DNA of 64,000 bases from Sphingorhabdus pulchriflava (GTDB lineage: Bacteria; Pseudomonadota; Alphaproteobacteria; Sphingomonadales; Sphingomonadaceae): positions 1 to 64,000 of the forward strand of contig NZ_QRGP01000002.1 of assembly GCF_003367235.1 (NCBI RefSeq), read 5' to 3'. The translations under genes were made by a program, and so were the position numbers. Position 1 is the first letter of the stretch; each line of letters opens with the position of its first letter. Below the pieces are notes generated by a model. The model saw only the letters and a program-made list of their open reading frames with translations. It was not told the DNA's origin and did not search any database. Shown here in pieces: positions 7,430-15,685 of this stretch.

Positions 7430-8425
7430 TTGAAACCACTGAAATTGGGTTTGGCGTTGCTCTTGGTTGCATCAACGCAACCCGTTCTCGCTCAAGGCTC
7501 CACCGTGAGTTCTGCTATCGAACTCGCGCGGCAGGCCGAAAAGTTGAAGCCCGGCCAATGGGTGTGGGCTCCGCAAATCGCACCAGTTGGTCCGATAACC
7601 GTTTATGTCGATCTGTCGCGACAGGCGGCAACGGTTTACCGCAATGGCGTGCGCATTGGCGTATCGACGGTATCATCGGGTAAGCCCGGGCATGAAACAC
7701 CAACGGGTGTATTCACCATCCTGCAAAAGGATGCGCATCACCGTTCCAGCACCTACAACAATGCTCCTATGCCGTATCAGGAGAGGCTGACCTGGGATGG
7801 CGTCGCGCTGCACGCCGGTGGCTTGCCGGGTTATCCCGAAAGCCATGGCTGCGTGCATCTGCCCTTCGAGTTCGCCAAATTGCTATTTGGTGAGACCCAT
7901 ATGGGCGGGACGGTGATTATGGCTGGTCGCGCAGGTAATCCGTCACTCACCCACGCGGCCGGGGTGCTAGCCGCGCAGGGCGAAAAAGGCACGGGCATCG
8001 AACATGTCCCGCTTGGCAGCGACGAAAGCTATCGCTGGACGCCGGAAGTTTCGCCAAGTGGACCAATGTCGATCATCATATCGCACAGCGACCAGAGGGT
8101 GGTGGTGCTGCGCAACGGGCAGGAAATTGGCCGCGCTCGGGCCGTGCTGCCGGACAATGATTTCGAGACGCATGTGCTGACCTATGCGAAGCTTCCTAAC
8201 GGCAACTCGCGCTGGGTGTTCGCCGGTGTTCCTGGCCATGATGGCGAAAAGGGGCAGCCGCTCGACTCTTCTATCTTGAACCAGTTGCGGCTGCCGGAAA
8301 AATTCCTGCATTCGCTCAATGCCGTCATCGAACCCGGCACCACGATATTGGTGACGCAAGCTCCCGTTTTGCCGCACAACAGCGGCAAGCAAATGACCGT
8401 ACTATCTGCGGTTAAAAAGCGCTGA
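7430..8425 (+). CDS. L,D-transpeptidase (YkuD domain) with a degenerate second copy
   Basis: A 331-residue exported protein starting at TTG 7430, nine bases after GGGAGGG, giving a signal peptide LGLALLLVASTQPVLAQ. No ATG gives a better start. The YkuD domain (about residues 45-165) has the catalytic motif HAGGLPGYPESHGCVHLP with His and Cys. Such enzymes form 3-3 peptidoglycan cross-links or attach proteins to the wall. The C-terminal half repeats the domain start (WTPEVSPSGP... VLRNGQEIG against WAPQIAPVGP... VYRNGVRIG) but has no SHGC motif. It lies 72 bases after the AraC-type gene and may be read through from it. The LprI-like gene follows after 11 bases. Confidence 0.9.
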   Translation: MKPLKLGLALLLVASTQPVLAQGSTVSSAIELARQAEKLKPGQWVWAPQIAPVGPITVYVDLSRQAATVYRNGVRIGVSTVSSGKPGHETPTGVFTILQKDAHHRSSTYNNAPMPYQERLTWDGVALHAGGLPGYPESHGCVHLPFEFAKLLFGETHMGGTVIMAGRAGNPSLTHAAGVLAAQGEKGTGIEHVPLGSDESYRWTPEVSPSGPMSIIISHSDQRVVVLRNGQEIGRARAVLPDNDFETHVLTYAKLPNGNSRWVFAGVPGHDGEKGQPLDSSILNQLRLPEKFLHSLNAVIEPGTTILVTQAPVLPHNSGKQMTVLSAVKKR

Positions 8426-8436
8426 GGAGCAAAGCC

Positions 8437-9045
8437 ATGAAACATGCCTTGGCAATTTGCACCGGAACTTTGGGACTTGTTCTTGGCGAGACAGCGGCGC
8501 TCCACGCCGTGCCGCCGCCGCCCGAACAATATAGTACCGATTGCGCACGATCGGTTTACGCTTCCGACCAGCTTGTATGCCAAACGCCGGAACTGAAGGC
8601 GCTAGACAGTGCGTTAGCTGCCCAGATTACAGCCGCAGATAGTGCGCCATTTGCGAGCGGCAACCGTTTCACCGAGGGCCATGGAGAATGGTTTCGCAGA
8701 CGCAGCATGTGTGCAATGCAGACCGACCATCTGTCCTGCCTGCGGGCGGCCTATGCCGATCGACAGCGATTGATCGAGCGGCTAGGCAAGCCATTACCGG
8801 CGGCTGACCAGAGATTCATTTGCCGCTTAACGAGCAATGGAACCAGTGTGCTGCTATCGTTTATGAGCCCGGCTGAGGTGATCATTGCCAATGAGGCCGG
8901 CCTGGTTGTCGGCGTCGCGTCGAACGCCAAGCCGATATCGGGATGGCGTCCGTTTCTGACCTTCCAGAAGAAACGCAGCAGCCTGATTCTGACTGACGCT
9001 CAAGATGCTTCGATCAGTTGCAAGCTGACTCGATTTAAGCCTTGA
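8437..9045 (+). CDS. exported LprI-like (DUF1311) protein
   Basis: A 202-residue protein with a signal peptide; the ATG at 8437 follows GAGGAGC. The N-terminal half has the DUF1311/LprI cysteine pattern: DCARS, LVCQTPELKALDSALAAQ, then MCAMQTDHLSCLRAAYADR. In Mycobacterium LprI this family is reported to inhibit lysozyme. The C-terminal half starts RFICRLTSNG and ends SCKL and might be a small beta barrel resembling MliC-type inhibitors; that is weak. It is 11 bases after the L,D-transpeptidase gene and convergent with the CPBP gene at 9099. A role in protecting or sensing peptidoglycan fits the context but is inferred. Confidence 0.75.
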   Translation: MKHALAICTGTLGLVLGETAALHAVPPPPEQYSTDCARSVYASDQLVCQTPELKALDSALAAQITAADSAPFASGNRFTEGHGEWFRRRSMCAMQTDHLSCLRAAYADRQRLIERLGKPLPAADQRFICRLTSNGTSVLLSFMSPAEVIIANEAGLVVGVASNAKPISGWRPFLTFQKKRSSLILTDAQDASISCKLTRFKP

Positions 9046-9055
9046 GCGTCAGTGT

Positions 9056-9089
9056 AGCGCCACATCTTGCAACGGCAGGATGTGGCGCT
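9056..9089. terminator. hairpin between convergent genes, probable bidirectional terminator
   Basis: Perfect 11-bp arms AGCGCCACATC (9056-9066) and GATGTGGCGCT (9079-9089) with a 12-base loop, between the ends of the LprI-like gene and the CPBP gene. There is no U-run on either side, so termination is inferred from position. Confidence 0.55.
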
Positions 9090-9098
9090 GTCATGCAA

Positions 9099-9968
9099 TC
9101 AGCTGGATGACTTCTGCCAGAAGGGCGGCACGATATTGCCTTTACGGACTGCCATCACCAACAGGATCACACCCGTAGTTGTGCACAGCAGAAACGCGGT
9201 CAGCGAGGCTTCGAGTCCGAACTGCCCTCCTGTCAACAGGTCGGGACCGTTGAGGATTGGTTTGATCAGACCAGGCTCGGCGATTCCGCCCGATACGATT
9301 CCCCCAAAGACTGCCGATTGCGTATAGTTCCAAGACACGTGGAAGCCGATGCTCATCCATAAGCGGCGCGTCACCATATAGGCCGCAGCAAGCAGTAAAC
9401 CTGCCTCAACGCTGATAAACAGCGCGCCTATGAGCGTCGCGTCAGGATTGGCGAGATGAACAAGGCCAAACACAGCTGAGGAAATGATAATCGAAATCCA
9501 GCTTCCCAGCCATTCCTCCACAATCCGGAATAAGGCGCCGCGGAACAACAATTCTTCGAGGAAGCCGGAGCTGAGTGCCGAAGCGATCGCCGGAACCAAG
9601 AAGGAAACCGGATTGAAACCGTCCATTCGGTAAATACCCATGGCCATCAAAATCAGCATGCAGCCCGTATATAAGCCTGACCCAATCAATATTCCGACAC
9701 CCATTTCTTTCACCATGCCGGGAAGCGCGAGCTCGCTGACTTCGCGGCGCTCTACCCATCGGGCAAAGCCGAAGTAAATTGCCATGGCCAAAGCGATCAT
9801 AGCCACTGCCGCGACTGTGGAGGGCAGCGTTGCCCCCTTATTCTCCGACATGAACAGGTTACTGAAACCGATGCAGTAGAATAACATCCCACCCAGCAGC
9901 AGCAATTTGACGGGTGGGAATTGCAGGATTCGTAGCCACAAAGGCGTTGTCGAGGCTTGTCCGTTCAT
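9099..9968 (-). CDS. CPBP-family intramembrane metalloprotease (copy 2)
   Basis: A 289-residue protein with about eight membrane segments. Motifs: EELLFRG near residue 138, FGLVHLANP near 166, and GFHVSWNYTQ near 207, supplying the Glu, His and His/Asn residues expected of CPBP proteases. The ATG at 9968 follows GGGAAGG. Very similar to the copies at 13179-14051 (shared VERR.VSEL, GVG, GSGLYT, LIKP..., CTTTGV) and 9997-10881, so these are recent paralogues. It is the third gene after the M1 aminopeptidase (28-base gap to copy 3). The C-terminus GNIVPPFWQ is shared with copy 3. Substrate unknown. Confidence 0.92.
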   Translation of the reverse strand: MNGQASTTPLWLRILQFPPVKLLLLGGMLFYCIGFSNLFMSENKGATLPSTVAAVAMIALAMAIYFGFARWVERREVSELALPGMVKEMGVGILIGSGLYTGCMLILMAMGIYRMDGFNPVSFLVPAIASALSSGFLEELLFRGALFRIVEEWLGSWISIIISSAVFGLVHLANPDATLIGALFISVEAGLLLAAAYMVTRRLWMSIGFHVSWNYTQSAVFGGIVSGGIAEPGLIKPILNGPDLLTGGQFGLEASLTAFLLCTTTGVILLVMAVRKGNIVPPFWQKSSS

Positions 9969-9996
9969 GTCTGTTTACCTTCCCCTTTGTTTGCCA

Positions 9997-10881
9997 TTAG
10001 GTTGAAGTCAGTTGCCAGAAGGGCGGCACGATATTGCCCTTCCGCTTCGCCATCACGATCATGATGATGCCGGCAGTCGAACACACCAAAAAGGCAACCA
10101 GCGAAGCTTCGACTCCGAAGCTGCCGCCTGTGAGGTAATCAGGCCCCTCCATCGACGATTTGGCAAATCCGCTCATTTCGCCATTGCCCGAAACGATGCC
10201 TGAATAGACAGTACCTTGTGTGTAGTTCCATGCCGAGTGCAGGCCAATCCCGAACCACAATCGGCCCGTCAGCATATAGGTTGCAGCAAGCAGGACGCCA
10301 GCCCAGATGGTGATCGAGATTATACCCTGCATGGTCGAACCCTCATTCCCCATATGGACGTAGCCGAACACCAACGCGTTGATGACAATCGCGATCCAGC
10401 TGCCGAACCATATTTGTGCAAGACGGAACACGCCGCCGCGAAAGAGCAGTTCTTCAAAGAAACCTGTGGCCAATGGCGCTGCAAGACCAACAAGGAGGAT
10501 TTTGGGATCGTTGAAACCCTCAAGGCGATAGACACCGAGCAGCATCAATATGATGATGCAAAGGCTATAGAGGCCGAAACCCAGGGCAAACCCCAATCCA
10601 AATTCGCTGAGCATCGGCCGCACCGCGACTTCGGGCACATCGCGTTTTTCGATATGCTCGGAAAGACTGCGGTAAACCAGCACCATCACGATGCAGCCTA
10701 AGGCGGATGCAAGAATGGGTGCGACGGGTCCGGGCGCGATTGCTTCCACATAGGACGTGCGCATGAAGTACAGACCGACATAGCAATAGGTCAGTATGAC
10801 GTAGAGGATGCCGTAAAAGACCAAGGGAAATTTCATGATCCTCTGCAGCAGCGAAAGACTTGATACAGTTTCCCCGTTCAT
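9997..10881 (-). CDS. CPBP-family intramembrane metalloprotease (copy 3)
   Basis: A 294-residue polytopic protein with EELLFRGG, FGYVHMGNEG and GLHSAWNYTQ motifs, intact for metal binding. It is a paralogue of copies 2 and 4 but has diverged more in its first 90 residues. The ATG at 10881 follows AAGGGAAAAAGC. It lies 31 bases after the M1 aminopeptidase gene and 28 before copy 2, so aminopeptidase and two proteases probably share the transcript starting near site C. This pairing suggests peptide products released by intramembrane cleavage are trimmed outside the cytoplasm; that is inference. Confidence 0.9.
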   Translation of the reverse strand: MNGETVSSLSLLQRIMKFPLVFYGILYVILTYCYVGLYFMRTSYVEAIAPGPVAPILASALGCIVMVLVYRSLSEHIEKRDVPEVAVRPMLSEFGLGFALGFGLYSLCIIILMLLGVYRLEGFNDPKILLVGLAAPLATGFFEELLFRGGVFRLAQIWFGSWIAIVINALVFGYVHMGNEGSTMQGIISITIWAGVLLAATYMLTGRLWFGIGLHSAWNYTQGTVYSGIVSGNGEMSGFAKSSMEGPDYLTGGSFGVEASLVAFLVCSTAGIIMIVMAKRKGNIVPPFWQLTST

Positions 10882-10912
10882 TGCTTTTTCCCTTGCTAAT
10901 CAATGATCCAAT

Positions 10913-12952
10913 TCATTTTCCGCTGGCAGATACTCCCTGCTTCCACACATTGTCTGACGGATAGAAATCGACAAAAATGCCGCTGTCGACCGACACCGAT
11001 TGCAGGGCTTTCGATGAGGAGACAGCCACTGTGGTTGAACGCGGTGTCTCTTTCCAGACCACGGGCGACCGGTGCACCTGTTCGTTGCTGCCATCGGCAT
11101 AGTTCAGCACGACATCGAACGGCATCGCCATGCCGCCTTTGTTGCGGACTTCCACGACATGCTGCCCGTTTTCGCTGCGCACCGAAGCTATGCCGATATC
11201 CATATGGTTGTAACTGAAAAACCAGTTGTTGAAGAACCAGTTATGGTTGCCGACACCAGCATTGTTGAAGCTGTTGAACATATCCCACGGCAATGGACGC
11301 TTGCCATGCCAGCGCCCCATAAATTCATGCAGTGCCTTTTTGAACGCCGCATTGCCCATTAAGTCTTTCAGCGCCAGATAGCCAAGCGCTGCCTTTCCAT
11401 ATTGGTTGAAGCCAAAGACCGGGGCTTGTCCGTACATCGTATCATGCGGTGTAATGATGGGCAGTTCGTTGCCCGATGTGGCGCTCGGCCAACCGGCCCG
11501 AACGACGCGCATATCCTTGAATAGTCGATCCGCGCTTTCCTTCCCAAGGACTTCGACATTTCGCAGATATTCAAAAGCTGTAGTCCAGCCTTCATCCATG
11601 AATGGATAGCGCTTCTCGTTGATACCCATGTAAAAGGGAAACCAACTATGCAGAATTTCGTGCGTTGCCACAAATCCGGTGAAGGCATTTTCCGGATATT
11701 CAGCGGCTTCCTTATTGCCGACGTTCGAGTCATCGTTGACCATCATCGGATATTCCTCATCCGCGCTGCCCAGCACGATTGTGGACTTGGGCCAAGGATA
11801 AGGAATTCCCGGGTATTTGGTCGAAGCGAATTGCATTGCTTGACGCCCGGTTTCGACCATCGGTTTGAAATCGGTCGCACTGTCTGGATAAGCTGCTTGA
11901 ACCGATGTACGGCGCCCCGTGGACGGGTCGACAACCACGCTGGAGGCCTGCCAGCGATAATGGTTGCTCACCGCAATGGCAAAGTCAGGCACATGTGAAG
12001 CTTGCCATTTCCAGCTAAGCCGTTCGGCGCGGGTGGTAATTCTGCCAGCCTGAACATCGGCTGCCTCTGCCAGCGTTACGACCTTGTCGCTGGATTGACT
12101 GGATTTCAGGCTCGCCGCAACTTTAGGTTGCAGCACCTCTGCGGGATTCTGCAAATCACCGGTAGCCCAAACGACAAAATCGCGCGGGGCGTTTACTTCG
12201 ACATTGAAGTCGGCAAAATCATTGTTGAATTCGCGGCCGGTTGTGAATGGGCTGTAGTCCCAACCGTTATAGTCGCTGTAATTGGTTATGCGGGGGTAAA
12301 AATAGGCCAGAAAATAGCTAGTTTCGTCAAGCGAGCCCTCCTTCCATCCGCCATCAGCTGTGAGTTCATAGTTCCAGCGCATCTTAATGCGCACACTGCC
12401 TTTCGGCGGCAACGGCTTTTCCAAGGCAATGCCGTGGACTGTGCTGCCTGGCTGGTTGATCGACGCTAACGGATTTGCCGGATCGTTCCATGGCATCGCT
12501 TTCCCGTCGATACTAAATTCTTCGACTGTAATACCTTTGTTGAGGAACTGGGTTGGATAAAGCCGGTCACGCATTGCCTCTGGCTGATGGGCGTTCAGAT
12601 ACATGCGAAAAATGAGGACCGGCAGCATGTCAGGGCTGTTGTTGGTATAAATGATTTCCTGCTCACCCTCGATACGCTTGCTCGGCGGCGACACAGTGAT
12701 ACGCATATTGTGCGTCGAATGGTTTTGCCAATAGTTAGGCCCAGGCTTGCCGTCGCGGCTGCGCGTGCCCTTGTCGTACGTCGCCTGAATGTCGCGAGGA
12801 ACATAAAGTTCGTCACTCGATTGCTCGTCAGAGATTTGCCAAGGTGGCGAGGAAGGCGATTGCGCGCTGTCATCGGCAGCTAATGCGCCCGACGATAATG
12901 CCAAGGCGCAAATCAAACCAGTAAGCCTGCCAGCCGTACGCACTGTCCGCAT
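10913..12952 (-). CDS. exported M1-family zinc aminopeptidase
   Basis: A 679-residue protein with a signal peptide ending SGALA. The ATG at 12952 is preceded by GGAGG five bases away; a GTG four codons upstream would overlap that site. Zinc motif HEILH at residues 431-435 with Glu454 (MDEGW) 19 residues on fits the HExxH-x18-E pattern of the M1 gluzincins, and the N-terminal beta domain (QEIIYTNNSPDMLPVL...) is typical. The exact GAMEN exopeptidase motif is not obvious, so endo- or exopeptidase action is open. First gene of the operon with CPBP copies 3 and 2, 81 bases downstream of site C. A decayed relative lies at 16880-17287. Confidence 0.9.
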   Translation of the reverse strand: MRTVRTAGRLTGLICALALSSGALAADDSAQSPSSPPWQISDEQSSDELYVPRDIQATYDKGTRSRDGKPGPNYWQNHSTHNMRITVSPPSKRIEGEQEIIYTNNSPDMLPVLIFRMYLNAHQPEAMRDRLYPTQFLNKGITVEEFSIDGKAMPWNDPANPLASINQPGSTVHGIALEKPLPPKGSVRIKMRWNYELTADGGWKEGSLDETSYFLAYFYPRITNYSDYNGWDYSPFTTGREFNNDFADFNVEVNAPRDFVVWATGDLQNPAEVLQPKVAASLKSSQSSDKVVTLAEAADVQAGRITTRAERLSWKWQASHVPDFAIAVSNHYRWQASSVVVDPSTGRRTSVQAAYPDSATDFKPMVETGRQAMQFASTKYPGIPYPWPKSTIVLGSADEEYPMMVNDDSNVGNKEAAEYPENAFTGFVATHEILHSWFPFYMGINEKRYPFMDEGWTTAFEYLRNVEVLGKESADRLFKDMRVVRAGWPSATSGNELPIITPHDTMYGQAPVFGFNQYGKAALGYLALKDLMGNAAFKKALHEFMGRWHGKRPLPWDMFNSFNNAGVGNHNWFFNNWFFSYNHMDIGIASVRSENGQHVVEVRNKGGMAMPFDVVLNYADGSNEQVHRSPVVWKETPRSTTVAVSSSKALQSVSVDSGIFVDFYPSDNVWKQGVSASGK

Positions 12953-13032
12953 AAAGTCCTCCACCCCAAACAGAGTCCTAAGTTACAATTCGATACGCGA
13001 ACTATGGGTGATGCCGTGCAGCGCGACCATAG

Positions 13033-13067
13033 TACATTTGGCGACAAGCTTTGGACATTAGATGCCA
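13033..13067 (-). promoter_or_regulatory. AraC-type 21-bp direct-repeat element, site C
   Basis: Read on the + strand: TACATTTGGCGACA, seven bases, GACATTAGATGCCA. The near edge is 81 bases upstream of the M1 aminopeptidase ATG at 12952. Eleven of the first 14 bases are identical in sites A, B and C. Confidence 0.72.
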
Positions 13068-13178
13068 AAAATGCCGGATTTTGACCAACTCACAGCGCGC
13101 TTCACCCAAATAAAGACTGCGGAATGTGACGATCAATTTGGCGCTTGCCTGCTTGCAAGTTTGATCGCGCGTCGAGTC

Positions 13179-14051
13179 CTAGTCCGACCTATTGCGGCCG
13201 AGTAATGGCACCAAATTGCCGCGCCGGATTGCCAATAACAGCAGCACAACGCCTGTGGTCGTGCATAAAAGGAATGCGATGAACGAGGATTCAAGCCCAA
13301 AGCTGCCACCAGTCAACCATTCAGGCCCCTCGATAACCGGTTTGATCAGCCCGGGGTCGCTTTCGCCGCCCGAAACAATACCGGAAAAAATCCCTTCCTG
13401 CGTGTAATTCCAGGAAAAATGGAATCCGATGCTCATCCACAGGCGGCGCGTGACCATATAGGCGGCGGCCAGCAGGACACCTGCCTCGATCGTAATGAAT
13501 ATTGCCCCCTGGAGCGTTCCCTGCGGGTTTAACAGGTGCATGAAACCGAAGAGAAGCGAGGAGATGGCAAGCGCCAACCAGCTGCCCAATGCTTCCTCTG
13601 TGATGCGGAACAGCACGCCGCGAAAAAGCAACTCTTCAAAAATGCTCGAACTGATGGCCATGGGCAGTGCAGTCAGCATGAACAAGGCAGGATTGAACCC
13701 CTCTATCCTATAGATACCGAGCAGCATGAGTATGAGGACGCATGTGGTATACAGGCCGGAGCCGACCAGTACGCCAACCCCCAATTCCTTACCCATGCCC
13801 GATAGCGACAATTCGCTGACCTTGCGCCGTTCGACAAAGCGGACAAAGCCGACATAGATTAAGGCCGCCAACCCGGCCATGCCGATGACAACGCCGAGCG
13901 ATTTCAACAGATCATCCGCAACACGCGCGCGAAAGCCATTGGTCACGCCCATCAAAACAAAGATGATGCCGCCCAATATAATCAGGCGGACCAGCGGAAA
14001 TTGCGCAATGCGAAGCAGAATTGACGGTTTCTGGTAGGCAGCTTGGTCCAT
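13179..14051 (-). CDS. CPBP-family intramembrane metalloprotease (copy 4)
   Basis: A 290-residue polytopic protein closest to copy 2. Motifs EELLFRGVLFR, FGFMHLLNP and GFHFSWNYTQ are intact. The ATG at 14051 follows AAAGGATTGAAC; an in-frame TTG at 14057 lies inside that site. It is the last gene of the operon behind site B, after the CPBP-like protein at 14692 and the secreted protein at 14137. The C-terminus differs from copies 2 and 3 (GNLVPLLGRNRSD), suggesting the tail is not essential for catalysis. Confidence 0.92.
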   Translation of the reverse strand: MDQAAYQKPSILLRIAQFPLVRLIILGGIIFVLMGVTNGFRARVADDLLKSLGVVIGMAGLAALIYVGFVRFVERRKVSELSLSGMGKELGVGVLVGSGLYTTCVLILMLLGIYRIEGFNPALFMLTALPMAISSSIFEELLFRGVLFRITEEALGSWLALAISSLLFGFMHLLNPQGTLQGAIFITIEAGVLLAAAYMVTRRLWMSIGFHFSWNYTQEGIFSGIVSGGESDPGLIKPVIEGPEWLTGGSFGLESSFIAFLLCTTTGVVLLLLAIRRGNLVPLLGRNRSD

Positions 14052-14136
14052 GTTCAATCCTTTGCTGGCTGCGCAAGGGCGGCCTGATCACTCACCCGGT
14101 AAGTCGCACCCGGCGCCCGGCGCCGGGTGCTGAAGG

Positions 14137-14661
14137 TCAAAACCGGTTGCGGACATCGCCCCATTCGCCCGCGTCACATTCGCCGCGGAATTTTTCGATG
14201 CCATCGATCTTAATCCGGCCCGTGCGGCGATTGATCTCGACCTTTGGCTTGTTCGCGCCGTTCAGGCGATAGCGGGCAGTGATCCGATCGCTGGTGAAGC
14301 GCACGTTGGTCAAATCCCACCAACCTCTGCGACCTCCACTATGAATCGGCGGAATCATGCGACCGGTAAGATGGATGCGACCCAATCCGTCATGAAATTC
14401 GAGCTGAACCTCTGAATCAAACTCTTGTGTGCCCGATTCAATCCGTCCGCGATACTCATAACGATCTCGGCGCGGGTTCCATTCATAGCCGTTGCGATAT
14501 TGCGTTCCGGGTTTGCGCCCTTCGCCCCAGCAAATCAGTGTCAGATTGGTGTCGCCATTGTCATCGCCATAATATTGCGACTGCGCCGCGCTCGGCAGGC
14601 CGACGGCAACCGCAGTTGCCAACACTGAAACGATCCCCAGCATCGTCCGTTTGATCATCAT
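14137..14661 (-). CDS. secreted basic beta-rich protein of unknown function
   Basis: A 174-residue protein with tandem start codons at 14661 and 14658 after GGAAGGAAA, and a signal peptide ending SAAQS. The mature part is rich in Arg, Gly and aromatic residues (TLICWGEGRKP, GGRRGWWDLTNV, RRTGRIKIDGIEKFRGEC) with two Cys residues near its ends that could pair. No family is recognised. It sits between two CPBP genes in the operon behind site B, so it is a candidate secreted effector, inhibitor or protease partner; that is inference from position. Confidence 0.72.
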   Translation of the reverse strand: MMIKRTMLGIVSVLATAVAVGLPSAAQSQYYGDDNGDTNLTLICWGEGRKPGTQYRNGYEWNPRRDRYEYRGRIESGTQEFDSEVQLEFHDGLGRIHLTGRMIPPIHSGGRRGWWDLTNVRFTSDRITARYRLNGANKPKVEINRRTGRIKIDGIEKFRGECDAGEWGDVRNRF

Positions 14662-14691
14662 CCATTTCCTTCCGTGTTTAGTGAGACTTGG

Positions 14692-15450
14692 TTATTGCGC
14701 TGTCGCCAGTCCGGCGCCGAGCACATTCATGGTGAACAGTGTCCAGTCGTTGAGCACATGTGCGCCTGTGCTCACCCAGATATTCTTGCTGCGGATATAG
14801 GCGAGTGTCAGCACCAACCGAGCGCCTCCAATAACCACAAGGCACTGGATCCAGTTCCATTGATAGGTCGGCAAATGCACCAGCGCGAAGGGGATTGCCG
14901 ACAAAATCCATGCGGCGATGATCGCTTTGTTCCGCGATAATTTGCCATGGCGAAAAAGCAGATACAGGATTGCAAGGAAGGGAAGGATGGAAATCAATTC
15001 TTCGCCGAAAAGTTGCAGCCCAGTTTTCAGATAGTAGAGGAAGGCGTCGGCCTGGCTGAGGTTGGCAATATCGGCCACTGCGCTATTGGAGACGACGCCG
15101 AAAAACTTCATGACAAGCATGCCGATCGCCATCGAAACCAAAATGTTCAGCGCAGCGTAGCCGAACATCTGCTTGATCTCGCGACCGCCAACTTTACGGA
15201 AAATCGCCTTCCAGTCTTGCGGTGCGACGATCGCAAGTCCGGCCAATGGAAGGGCAAAAAACAATATGGCCGGTACAAACTGTCCCCATGTGCCGCCAGG
15301 CCATGCTATTTTGGCGGTCAGCAGCGCAAAGCCTGCGGCCGCCATAGCGATGACAAACAGCCATTTGACACCTGAAATCGTGATTGGCAGGCCGTTGTAA
15401 TAGGGAAAATCATCGTCGCCGCGCTCAAAAACCGGAATTCGGTCGCTCAT
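14692..15450 (-). CDS. CPBP-like membrane protein lacking the motif-1 arginine (copy 5)
   Basis: A 252-residue polytopic protein. The CPBP pattern is recognisable: GEELISILPFL (about residue 157), ALVHLPTYQW (about 197) and GAHVLNDW (about 233). The usual Arg of EExxxR is missing, because EELISI replaces EELxFR, while both Glu and the His residues remain. It is either a divergent active subgroup or a non-catalytic member. The ATG at 15450 is preceded by a G-rich site. First gene of the operon behind site B (70 bases) and divergent from the AraC-type gene at 15686. Confidence 0.78.
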   Translation of the reverse strand: MSDRIPVFERGDDDFPYYNGLPITISGVKWLFVIAMAAAGFALLTAKIAWPGGTWGQFVPAILFFALPLAGLAIVAPQDWKAIFRKVGGREIKQMFGYAALNILVSMAIGMLVMKFFGVVSNSAVADIANLSQADAFLYYLKTGLQLFGEELISILPFLAILYLLFRHGKLSRNKAIIAAWILSAIPFALVHLPTYQWNWIQCLVVIGGARLVLTLAYIRSKNIWVSTGAHVLNDWTLFTMNVLGAGLATAQ

Positions 15451-15519
15451 AAATGCCCCCCGGAACCGTCCTGTTCAGTTCTGACAATGAGTGGGGTCAT
15501 TCAACGTAGAAACACAATT

Positions 15520-15554
15520 TACATTTGCTGACACATAGTGGACAAATGGTGCCA
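15520..15554 (-). promoter_or_regulatory. AraC-type 21-bp direct-repeat element, site B
   Basis: Read on the + strand: TACATTTGCTGACA, seven bases, GACAAATGGTGCCA. The first half, with five bases before it (CAATT), is identical to site A except at one position. The near edge is 70 bases upstream of the ATG at 15450, and the element lies 131 bases upstream of the divergent AraC-type gene at 15686. Confidence 0.75.
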
Positions 15555-15685
15555 ATCACGAGTGTCGCCAGCATCCACGGTCTTTCCAAGATGTCCCGAG
15601 TGACTATTTGGATCGTCAAAGTTGCATAGAATATTTGTCGCCAAAACTTTGATGCAAATTTTGCAGGTGCAAGGGCTAATTTTGG

